The translations under genes and the position numbers were made by a program. Of a DNA stretch of 48,937 nt, positions 41,516-48,937 are shown in pieces. The first letter of the stretch is position 1. Every line of letters starts with the position of its first letter. The stretch is taken from positions 1 to 48,937 of the IMG/VR virus record IMGVR_UViG_3300032092_004479; one strand, 5' to 3'. The notes under the pieces are model-generated. The model saw nothing but the letters and a program-made list of their open reading frames with translations, searched no databases and had not been told where the DNA came from. The DNA comes from a virus.

Positions 41516-42640
41516 ATGCAAGTTATAAATATAACCAGTTTATCCGGCACTGCACCATATGACATTTATGTTTGTGACGAGACAATAACCTATTGTTTCT
41601 TGGTTGCAAGTGCTACCGATGTGGTACCACAACAAATTGATTTACCTAGTTTTTTATCGGGAGCCAATTCTATAATAATTAAAGTTATAGATTCTATTGG
41701 ATGCGAAGAATTTAGATATATCCCTTGTCTACCTCCGACACCAACAATTACTCCGACCATAACAATTACTCCGTCTATAACAGTTACACAAACAAAACGA
41801 ATATTTCCTTGTTTTTGTATTGAATATGATAATTCAGGAAGTGGTGAAGATATAGGTTATCAATACTACGATTGCAATGGTATTTTAATAGTTGATAAGG
41901 CTTTAGATGGTGATGTTTTTAGAGTTTGTGGATTTGACCCGTCATCTGATAGTATAAAATTATCTTATTTTATAGTAGGGGATTGCTCAACAGGTTCTTG
42001 TGGTAGAGGGCCGGCAGGTATTACACCGACACCAACACCTACTAATAAACTAACAAGAGCCAGCTTATTATTAAGTAGTGAATATTACGGAGGGTCTGTC
42101 TTATCATCATATACCATTTCTTCTGATAAACCGATAGATGATGGTTTAACCATGTTTTTTACAAATGAATTACCGATGGAGGATGGTACATCTATTATCG
42201 TTGATACTGATGTTACAATATTTCCTGGAAAAACAACAGGATTTACTGAAGTAACTCTTGAGGACAATTTTAATTTGTTAACTAGAGATAGTATTATACG
42301 AGATGTTACATATAAAAATTCAAATAGGGTATTATCACTAAGTTATTCCGCGACATCTTTTTTCGCAACTCCTACCAACACAGTTACCTCAAGTATTACA
42401 CCATCAATTACACCAACAAATACAGTAACACCTAGTATTACTCCGTCAAATACAGTTACAAATACCCCAACTAATACTCCGACATTAAGTCCTACCAAAA
42501 CTATGAGTCCGACACCCACAATAACTCCAACAAATAGTGTAACACCGTCAATTACACCAACAATATCAATAACACCATCAATAACTAAAACACCTACGGT
42601 TACAAGAACCCAAACTCCAACCCGTACTATTACCCCGTAA
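41516..42640 (+). CDS. Second fibre-type protein with Thr/Pro mucin-like tail
   Basis: A 374-residue protein. Residues 1-75 form a small beta domain with cysteines, then a short Thr/Pro/Ile linker (about 72-95), a Cys-containing domain (about 98-170), a beta domain (about 180-280, with SSEYYGGSVLSSYTISSDKP), and a Thr/Pro/Ser tail to the stop (about 285-374). The modular plan repeats that of the 1294-residue fibre. An ATG at 41499 is in another frame and ends quickly. It is the second Thr/Pro-rich protein in the cluster. Confidence 0.72.
   Translation: MQVINITSLSGTAPYDIYVCDETITYCFLVASATDVVPQQIDLPSFLSGANSIIIKVIDSIGCEEFRYIPCLPPTPTITPTITITPSITVTQTKRIFPCFCIEYDNSGSGEDIGYQYYDCNGILIVDKALDGDVFRVCGFDPSSDSIKLSYFIVGDCSTGSCGRGPAGITPTPTPTNKLTRASLLLSSEYYGGSVLSSYTISSDKPIDDGLTMFFTNELPMEDGTSIIVDTDVTIFPGKTTGFTEVTLEDNFNLLTRDSIIRDVTYKNSNRVLSLSYSATSFFATPTNTVTSSITPSITPTNTVTPSITPSNTVTNTPTNTPTLSPTKTMSPTPTITPTNSVTPSITPTISITPSITKTPTVTRTQTPTRTITP
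42365..42640 (+). repeat. Thr/Pro/Ser-coding low-complexity tail
   Basis: The last 90 or so codons repeat TPT, TPS and ITP units with mixed synonymous codons, as in the stalk of the large fibre. Confidence 0.8.
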
Positions 42641-42686
42641 GTTACCTAGGTACCAAGTCATATATAGTCGTAATTGACTTTCTTAC

Positions 42687-42693
42687 TATTTAT
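42687..42693 (+). promoter_or_regulatory. TATTTAT motif, putative late promoter element
   Basis: The plus strand reads CTATTTATTAG, 29 nt before the ATG at 42723. Confidence 0.48.
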
Positions 42694-42722
42694 TAGTACT
42701 ACAAAATTTGTAAAATTAAATA

Positions 42723-43760
42723 ATGGCGGATATTAAAGACCAATTAATTAAAGATTCGTATAATTATGTCCTACAATGTAATTTTGGTGATGGTATAGTT
42801 TATAGAATTGGAGGAGCAATTCCAGTTAATCCGGTTTTTCAATCAGGTTTAACGGTCAATGATAGTTTTACATATTCAAATGGAACTGAACAACTTGGTT
42901 ATGTTTTAACTTGTGATGCCTTTGGTAATGCCATTTGGTCACCTGTATCCGCCGCAACACCATCATCAGGTGTTACGAGTATTACAGTTGGTGAAGGATT
43001 GTCGGCAAATACCTCAACAGGTAATGTTACAATAGTATTTACCGGCTCAACAGGAATAAGTGGAGAATACTTACCATTAAGTGGAGGTACTGTAAGCGGA
43101 CTTACATCATTCAATGCGGGTGTTGATATCAATTCTCTAACCGCATCATCAATTTATCTTGGTTATTTATTTTCAAATGGTCAGACCGATTTGAATACAT
43201 TACAAGTGGTGTCGACCTCAATATTTGACGATGATGTAACAATTTATGCGGATTTAAATGTTTCACAAACAATATCCACCGATACAATATCTGCGACAAC
43301 TTATTTAAATTATCCTGATTCATATGTAACAGGTTTTAGTTTAAATAATAATACGATAAGATTATCTCAAAATAGGATAGACCAATACTCGGCGTTTACA
43401 ATTAGTTTATCGGCGAACACGGGAGGTGGGTTAAATTATTACGTTTTACCAAGTGCTCCTACGGGAGTAACTTTAAATAATGGTGATAGGTGGTTTGACA
43501 CAACTACAGGTGCCGAGGTAGTGTATATAAACGATGGGGATTCGAGGCAGTGGATACAACCAAATAACGCGGCTCAATCATCGTCACCTGTTTCATATTA
43601 TACCGCATCAACATATTCCTCGATGATTGCCTTTGGGACTCCGGCAAACATGACAATAATAAAAGTATTAAATGACGAAAATAAAAGCGTTTCAAATGCC
43701 ATTTATCAAGTATGGCCCGATGGGGTTAGAATATGGATGGCTGCGATACAAGATAATTAA
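42723..43760 (+). CDS. Tail fibre protein with YLPLSGGT and ISATTY modules
   Basis: A 345-residue fibre protein. It has GEYLPLSGGTVSGLTSFNAG (about 118-137), a unit common in phage fibres, then a TDTISATTYLNYPDSYVTGF segment and RLSQNRIDQYSAFTISLS. The last two resemble segments of the 1073-residue fibre (44859-48080), so the two genes share modules. The C-terminal part (about 235-345) begins with a GDRWFDTTTG element found in many fibre adhesins and may be a receptor-binding or attachment domain. No enzyme motif. Confidence 0.75.
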   Translation: MADIKDQLIKDSYNYVLQCNFGDGIVYRIGGAIPVNPVFQSGLTVNDSFTYSNGTEQLGYVLTCDAFGNAIWSPVSAATPSSGVTSITVGEGLSANTSTGNVTIVFTGSTGISGEYLPLSGGTVSGLTSFNAGVDINSLTASSIYLGYLFSNGQTDLNTLQVVSTSIFDDDVTIYADLNVSQTISTDTISATTYLNYPDSYVTGFSLNNNTIRLSQNRIDQYSAFTISLSANTGGGLNYYVLPSAPTGVTLNNGDRWFDTTTGAEVVYINDGDSRQWIQPNNAAQSSSPVSYYTASTYSSMIAFGTPANMTIIKVLNDENKSVSNAIYQVWPDGVRIWMAAIQDN

Positions 43761-43765
43761 ATAAC

Positions 43766-44836
43766 ATGGCAAATTTTCCAGTATTTTCAAAAAATTTCAT
43801 GGACATAATTAACAGAGAGGGAAGACCTTTAATCCTATCTCTTAATTACAGTGGAGTACCTGTTAGTTCTACAACTCTTACTTCTATTGGAACAGACTCC
43901 GATATTGGTTATGGTAATGGATTTTATTGTTCATCATTACAGGTCTCTTTGAGTGGGTGGTATCCAACAGGAAGTACGTTTGGAGGACTGACAATACAAG
44001 TTAGAGTTGATGAATATGATGACGGTGATAGTTTTAACGGCATATTTCAAATTTTCAGAAACAAGTTAGTTAATGGCCAAACGGTTTCTGTTGATGTTAA
44101 TACATATATGAGAGATTTTTCCACAGTAAAAATTTTCGCCGCGGATAATCAAAGTGGTATTCCTGCTAAAATTGACGTAAATTTAGTTGGTGTTAAGATA
44201 ACCGATAGTGCCAATATCGATGGTAATAATGTTGTTATGTGGGTTGGAGATTCCATTACAAAAATATCGGGTATTCCACAAAGTAGTGACATACCAAAAT
44301 ACCTTTTACATACACACGCGACTAATGACTTTTTAATACAAAATGGTAAGGACACCCGATTAACTGTTGTTGCCGAAGGAGGTACAACATCAACGGATGG
44401 AGAAAGTGCCAGAAAGAGAGGATGGTTTGATTATGCCGGTAAAGCAAGTTACTACTTCTACGCCTTCGGAATGAATGATGCTTCCACAGGGGCAATACAA
44501 TTTTCCGCATATTCGGGTAATGTATCCTCATTTGTTGATTGGGCCCAAGTTAAAAACCCAAGTTCGAAAGTTATTATTTTAGGTATAAATCCATGTAGTA
44601 ATGATAGTAGAAATACGAATGCTAACATACTTAGAACCTCGGCGAGTAATTACGTGACAAGTTTAGGCAATCCAAATGTATTTTATTGTGATATGTCAAA
44701 TGCTTTTGATAGAACAAATGTAGGATATTATTCAAGTAGCGACAGTGCGGGAGATAGAGTACATCCTAATTTAAGTGGAATGACCGCAATGACCGAAGTA
44801 ATAAAAACTTTCTTACAAACAAATAATATTGTTTAA
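43766..44836 (+). CDS. SGNH/GDSL-type esterase-like virion protein
   Basis: A 356-residue protein. The N-terminal about 150 residues form a beta-rich attachment-like part. The SGNH hydrolase blocks follow: block I WVGDSIT (S163), block II G205-G206 in AEGGTTS, block III GMND (235-238, N237) and block V D330-RVH333. This predicts a Ser-His-Asp hydrolase acting on an acyl ester, probably removing acetyl groups from a host surface glycan or teichoic-type polymer. Located among fibres, 5 bases after the previous gene, so a virion depolymerase-type enzyme is likely. Confidence 0.85.
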   Translation: MANFPVFSKNFMDIINREGRPLILSLNYSGVPVSSTTLTSIGTDSDIGYGNGFYCSSLQVSLSGWYPTGSTFGGLTIQVRVDEYDDGDSFNGIFQIFRNKLVNGQTVSVDVNTYMRDFSTVKIFAADNQSGIPAKIDVNLVGVKITDSANIDGNNVVMWVGDSITKISGIPQSSDIPKYLLHTHATNDFLIQNGKDTRLTVVAEGGTTSTDGESARKRGWFDYAGKASYYFYAFGMNDASTGAIQFSAYSGNVSSFVDWAQVKNPSSKVIILGINPCSNDSRNTNANILRTSASNYVTSLGNPNVFYCDMSNAFDRTNVGYYSSSDSAGDRVHPNLSGMTAMTEVIKTFLQTNNIV

Positions 44837-44843
44837 CAACTCC

Positions 44844-44850
44844 TATTTAT
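44844..44850 (+). promoter_or_regulatory. TATTTAT motif, putative late promoter element
   Basis: The plus strand reads CTATTTATAAAA, 8 nt before the ATG at 44859. Confidence 0.55.
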
Positions 44851-44858
44851 AAAATATT

Positions 44859-47800
44859 ATGGCAATAAATTTCCCAACAGGACAAACACTTAACCAAATA
44901 TATACCTACGGAGGATATAGTTGGCAATGGAATGGAAATTATTGGCAAGTTTATCCTCAAGGATTGGAGGATGACACATTTGTTACTGGTTTTACATTAA
45001 GTAATAATCTCGTAAATCTAACCCAAAACAGAACCGACAATTATTCCTCATTTACAATTAGTTTATCGGCATATACAGGTAGTACAGGTGTTAGTGGAAA
45101 TTATCTCCCTTTAAGTGGAGGAACATTAACGGGTGGAGTAATATTTCAAAACGGATTAACCGCAAACACAATATCTGCAACAACTTATAATAATTTACCA
45201 ATAACGGGAGTTACTTCAGGTACCGGAATCAGTATTACTAGTATTGGTGGTGGGGGGTATCAAATAACTAACACCTCACCTAACCAAACTGTATCAATTA
45301 CAGGTGGAACAAATATACAGATAACGGGAACATATCCTAATTTCGGAGTAAATTTCACAGGGTCAACAACAGGTGGGACAGTTAGTGGAGATTATTTACC
45401 ATTAAGTGGTGGAACCGTAACAGGTGCAACCAATTTCACAAATGGACTAACGGCTAATACAATATCCGCCACAACTTATTTTAATCTACCTGTAAGCGGA
45501 CTGACGAGCGGAACGGGAATTCAAGTATCAGGTTCAAATGGTAATTATACGATTTCATTTACAGGTTCAACAGGAATATCAGGAGTATATCTTCCATTAA
45601 GTGGTGGAACCGTTACGGGTAATACAACATTTACAAGTGGATTAACCGTTAATTATATTGATTTTGACACAACTCCAAATGTACCGTCACCAACAGGAGG
45701 AACCTTATATTTTGACTCGGCTGAAAACGCTTTATCTTATAAACCAATTACACCAAGTAATGATGTCACGGTAAATTTAGGACAAGAAACTTTAGTTAGA
45801 ATTTATAATGATTTAGGTTTTCAAATTAATAACGGACAAGCTCTTCACATTACAGGTGCAACATCAGGCGCACCAACAGTTTCCTTGGCAGTTGGTACTG
45901 GTGGTGATGAGGTACAATTTCAAATATCAGGTATCGCAACTCACGATATTCCAGATTCTTCGTTTGGATTTATGACGAATTTTGGTGTTGTTAGAGATTT
46001 AAATTTAACATCATTTACGGTTGGGGAACAAATTTATTTATCTCAGACAGTTCCGGGTGGTTTTTCATCTTATTCGGGTCTTTCTTTTACAGGTAGAACA
46101 TGTGAAGTTGGACACATTATAGATAATTCGGCTTCAGGAAAAATACAAGTTACCATATTAAATGAGATTGAGGGCACCATTATTACAACTCAAGAAAACA
46201 ATATACTTGCCGCGAACAACAGCTCAACAGGTGTTTTCGAATTTAGTGGATTATCAATTACCACTCCATCGGGAACAACATTTAATGTTGGACCGGTACA
46301 GGGTTGGATTATTGATAACGTAACCGAACCCGCAAATCCAACAATCCAACTTATTATATATCCTGGTTCAACAGGAAACACCGCTTTATATGTTTCATCG
46401 GCAACAGAAACATACATTTTACTTACAAGTGGATTAACAATTACTCAACAAACAACATTCCCAACACCGCAACAAAGAAGACAAAATTTATATCTTGGAA
46501 AATTCGGTCACGCAAACAGACAATATTTGATAAATGCGTTTAATGAACCTGACTCGTCTTTATCTCCGGTTTCTCAATTAAGAGATATGTTTACACCCAT
46601 AAGCTTAATTAATGGGGGAATATATCCGTCAGCAAATGGTAATAGTTTAACTTTTAATACATCAGGTGGTGTTTTATACGGACTTGGAATTGGATATATT
46701 ACAAATAAATTAGACCCAAATAGTTTATCAGTATCAGGAACTAGCCCTTGTACATTCCAATACAGAACACAAACAGGTGGAACCGCATCAAATACAACTT
46801 TAATTACACCAGGAGTTTATGATAACAATGGTGTTGTAACGGCTGTCGGAGGAGGCTCAAATACATCCACCAATCAAAGAATATATTTAGTTCAGAATGG
46901 TCAATTTAGAATACAATATGGACAACAAGAATATGGTAATTTAGCGGCGGCAATTGAGGCATCTCAAAATGAGGCATTCACAACATTTAGTAATTTTAGA
47001 GATAACGCCACATTAATTGGTATTTTATCTGTCAATAAAAATGCAACCAATTTATCTGATACAACACAAGCAAGATTCTTACTTACATCAAAGTTTGGAG
47101 AGACTGTAGGTGCTGCGGGAGGTATATCAACAACAAATCTCCAACAGGCTTATAATAATTCAGCAACACCTGAAATAGTAACAAATTCAGCAGAAGGAGC
47201 ATTGTCAATTAAAAATGGAACAGGAGCCGCTGATAATGTTACTAACTTATTAGAAGGACAGAATTCTGGTGGTACAACAACTTCATTTATAAGAGCTGAC
47301 GGAGCAATTTCGGGAACATCAATATTTACAAATGGATTAACTGCAAATACAATATCGGCAACCACATATCAAAACTTACCTGTTAGTGGTCTTACTGGAG
47401 GTAATAATATATCTGTAACAGGTAGTAATGGTAATTTTACAATATCATTTACAGGTACAACAGGTTCTAATTTTACAGGTGGTACCGTATCAGGAGCAAC
47501 CATTTTTACAGATGGTTTAACGGCAAATACAATATCAGCTACCACATATCAAAACTTACCTGTTAGTGCGGTCACAAATGGAGACGGAATATCAGCATCA
47601 ACTAGTGGTGGGGTTGTAACAATTACAAATACAAGACCACAGGGTATTACAGGAATTACTGCAACAGACGGATTGTCCTCAAACACAACGAACTTTATAA
47701 CCACAATAATCAACATTGATAAGGGCTCCTCACAGAATATATTTAAAAATATTCAAATTGGAGGAATTACTCAATTCAGTGCCAACTCAAATAACTCTGA

Positions 47801-48080
47801 CCTTAATTTTAGTGGTATTGGTATAACCATAACATCCGCAGCAACAAACACATTAGTATTTACAAATCAAATAACACAAGGTATTACTGGTATTACAAGT
47901 GGTGATGGTATTACCGCAACAACTAGTGACAATAATGTAACAATTACTAATTTAGGAGTAACAGGAATTACTGCGGGATACGGAATATCTGCAAGTACAT
48001 CAACAGGTAATGTAGTAATAATACAACAATTTGATTACGGAAAGGCCTACACCACAGGAAATAACTTAAATTATATATAA
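44859..48080 (+). CDS. Large repeat-containing tail fibre
   Basis: A 1073-residue fibre starting MAINFPTGQTLNQIYTYGG, with the W-rich YSWQWNGNYWQVY (a common fibre N-terminal attachment motif). The shaft contains at least three YLPLSGGT units and four near-identical GLTANTISATTY-NLP modules (starting at 45150, 45441, 47331 and 47511), plus repeated GSNGNxTISFTGS and NGDGI-type units. The middle (about 270-620) is non-repetitive and likely forms a beta-structured domain. The end is short and lacks a chaperone domain. It is followed with no gap by the homing endonuclease. Confidence 0.8.
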   Translation: MAINFPTGQTLNQIYTYGGYSWQWNGNYWQVYPQGLEDDTFVTGFTLSNNLVNLTQNRTDNYSSFTISLSAYTGSTGVSGNYLPLSGGTLTGGVIFQNGLTANTISATTYNNLPITGVTSGTGISITSIGGGGYQITNTSPNQTVSITGGTNIQITGTYPNFGVNFTGSTTGGTVSGDYLPLSGGTVTGATNFTNGLTANTISATTYFNLPVSGLTSGTGIQVSGSNGNYTISFTGSTGISGVYLPLSGGTVTGNTTFTSGLTVNYIDFDTTPNVPSPTGGTLYFDSAENALSYKPITPSNDVTVNLGQETLVRIYNDLGFQINNGQALHITGATSGAPTVSLAVGTGGDEVQFQISGIATHDIPDSSFGFMTNFGVVRDLNLTSFTVGEQIYLSQTVPGGFSSYSGLSFTGRTCEVGHIIDNSASGKIQVTILNEIEGTIITTQENNILAANNSSTGVFEFSGLSITTPSGTTFNVGPVQGWIIDNVTEPANPTIQLIIYPGSTGNTALYVSSATETYILLTSGLTITQQTTFPTPQQRRQNLYLGKFGHANRQYLINAFNEPDSSLSPVSQLRDMFTPISLINGGIYPSANGNSLTFNTSGGVLYGLGIGYITNKLDPNSLSVSGTSPCTFQYRTQTGGTASNTTLITPGVYDNNGVVTAVGGGSNTSTNQRIYLVQNGQFRIQYGQQEYGNLAAAIEASQNEAFTTFSNFRDNATLIGILSVNKNATNLSDTTQARFLLTSKFGETVGAAGGISTTNLQQAYNNSATPEIVTNSAEGALSIKNGTGAADNVTNLLEGQNSGGTTTSFIRADGAISGTSIFTNGLTANTISATTYQNLPVSGLTGGNNISVTGSNGNFTISFTGTTGSNFTGGTVSGATIFTDGLTANTISATTYQNLPVSAVTNGDGISASTSGGVVTITNTRPQGITGITATDGLSSNTTNFITTIINIDKGSSQNIFKNIQIGGITQFSANSNNSDLNFSGIGITITSAATNTLVFTNQITQGITGITSGDGITATTSDNNVTITNLGVTGITAGYGISASTSTGNVVIIQQFDYGKAYTTGNNLNYI
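45150..47564 (+). repeat. Four fibre modules of the GLTANTISATTY type
   Basis: Near-identical units of about 54 bases start at 45150, 45441, 47331 and 47511 and encode [ND]GLTANTISATTY followed by x-NLP. They lie in two pairs separated by the non-repetitive middle of the fibre. They offer sites for unequal recombination within the gene and with 42723-43760. Confidence 0.75.
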
Positions 48081-48749
48081 ATGGACGAAACTAAAAAATA
48101 TAAAATTTATTTTTTAAAAGACCCAAATACGAATGAAATAAGATACGTTGGGTTAAGTTCTGATGTTGAAAAAAGATATAATGAACATATTAAAGATAAC
48201 AAAGATTGTTATAAAAAAAGATGGATAAATAAATTATTATTAATGGACAAACTACCGATTCTTGAAGTAGTTAAAGAAAACTTATCTTTGGTAGAAGCTT
48301 TTAATTTTGAAAAAGAATACATCAAACATTTTAAAAATTTGGGAGTTAGATTAACTAACGAAACTATGGGTGGAGAAGCTCCTATGGCTGAAAAAAAACA
48401 TAAAGAAGAAACTAAAATAATAATGTCAGAGAAAAAGAAGGGACAACAAAATTCTTTCTATGGAAAGAAACACTCTGAAGAAACAAAAAATAAGTTAAGC
48501 GAATCTTTAAAGGGTAGAGAAAGTTGGAACAAAGGAAAAAAACTAACAAAAGAACACATAGAAAAATTAAAAAACGCCAAAATTGGACATGTTCCTCATA
48601 ATAAAAATAAAACACGGTTTGATTTGAGATTAATAGAAGAACTATTGAATAAAGGAGAATCTCAAATTAAGGTTGCAAAAATTTTTAATACCGACCAAGG
48701 AACAATAAGTAGATATATAAAAAAACATAAATTAAATATTAATAAATAA
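48081..48749 (+). CDS. GIY-YIG homing endonuclease with NUMOD-type and HTH DNA-binding parts
   Basis: A 222-residue protein. The GIY-YIG domain has KIYFLKD (8-14) with IRYVGLSSDVEKR (20-32), where R32 fits the catalytic arginine and an Asn/Glu-rich NFEKEYI follows. Residues about 125-170 repeat NUMOD-type Ser/Lys/Gly units (YGKKHSEETK; WNKGKKLTKEHIEK). The C-terminal helix-turn-helix reads SQIKVAKIFNTDQGTISRYI. It starts exactly at the stop of the large fibre and precedes another structural gene. It is likely a free-standing mobile endonuclease that spreads by cutting related genomes. Confidence 0.9.
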   Translation: MDETKKYKIYFLKDPNTNEIRYVGLSSDVEKRYNEHIKDNKDCYKKRWINKLLLMDKLPILEVVKENLSLVEAFNFEKEYIKHFKNLGVRLTNETMGGEAPMAEKKHKEETKIIMSEKKKGQQNSFYGKKHSEETKNKLSESLKGRESWNKGKKLTKEHIEKLKNAKIGHVPHNKNKTRFDLRLIEELLNKGESQIKVAKIFNTDQGTISRYIKKHKLNINK

Positions 48750-48752
48750 AAT

Positions 48753-48937
48753 ATGCCGACACCCAACACACAACCAATTTTTTCAATTCAAGGAGAGGCT
48801 CAATGGTCAACTCTGATGAATGCGGCAAATACAGGTAATGTAACAGGTAGTACATCTTATCTTGTATTTACCGCAGGAACAAACGGAAGTTTTGTACAAA
48901 AAATAAGATTTAGACACGTACCACCATCGGGTAATAC
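48753..48937 (+). CDS. N-terminal part of a further fibre or tail protein, cut by the window edge
   Basis: An ATG at 48753 opens a frame (MPTPNTQPIFSIQGEAQW, then STLMNAANTGNVTG) that stays open to the window end, 61 residues. The Thr/Asn/Gly-rich, beta-prone sequence resembles phage structural proteins. It lies 3 bases after the endonuclease stop, consistent with insertion of that gene between two late genes. The full gene lies outside the window. Confidence 0.65.
   Translation, partial: MPTPNTQPIFSIQGEAQWSTLMNAANTGNVTGSTSYLVFTAGTNGSFVQKIRFRHVPPSGN

Noticed and set aside
35171-48937. Diversity-generating retroelement acting on the fibre genes
   Set aside because: No reverse transcriptase and no adenine-biased template/variable repeat pair was seen in the window.

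Overview
The window looks like part of a large, AT-rich genome of a T4-like (myovirus-type) phage that probably infects a member of the Bacteroidota. Phage hallmarks are a gp55-like late sigma factor (9884-10633), a PhoH-type ATPase (13440-14159), a gp5-like baseplate hub protein with an N-terminal OB fold (5766-7373), a phage-type dUTPase (29473-30066), an S74 self-cleaving fibre chaperone (39079-40596) and a free-standing GIY-YIG homing endonuclease (48081-48749). The host guess rests mainly on one sequence, TTTG-N19-TACTTTTG at 2581-2611 (minus strand). It fits the Bacteroidota housekeeping promoter (TTTG, 19-21 nt, TAnnTTTG). No tRNA, CRISPR array, integrase, transposase or reverse transcriptase was seen. 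No gap between genes exceeds about 135 bases.

Layout. 1-3.9 kb: small proteins, some with an N-terminal helix ending in [L/I]xE, plus an overlapping pair of membrane proteins that may be spanins. 3.9-9.9 kb (minus): tail/baseplate structural genes. 9.9-14.2 kb (minus): late sigma factor, two glycosyltransferases, a HAD-like protein without its aspartates, and PhoH. 14.2-29.5 kb (minus): a dense glycan island with about a dozen glycosyltransferases from at least six families and NDP-sugar enzymes (RmlB-like, RmlD-like, PseB/CapD-like, an E1-type [2Fe-2S] 3-dehydratase and a sugar C-methyltransferase). A 23-codon stub of a GDP-mannose 4,6-dehydratase lies at its left edge. 29.5-32.4 kb (minus): dUTPase, DEDDy exonuclease, a TagD-like nucleotidyltransferase and another glycosyltransferase. 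32.5-35.1 kb (minus): a five-gene block ending in a hairpin terminator and including a stand-alone WYL-like protein. 35.2-48.9 kb (mainly plus): fibre genes, two of them with long Thr/Pro-rich mucin-like stalks, one SGNH esterase-like protein and a large repeat-containing fibre.

Two system-level ideas stand out. First, a heptamer TATTTAT lies 4-30 nt upstream of twelve genes, almost all structural and none in the glycan island. It is a good candidate for the late promoter read by the encoded gp55-like sigma. Second, the sugar enzymes and glycosyltransferases look soluble, and no flippase, polymerase or membrane initiating transferase is present. The phage may therefore build a complex glycan in the cytoplasm on its own virion proteins, with the Thr/Pro-rich stalks as candidate acceptors. 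Both are inferences from sequence.
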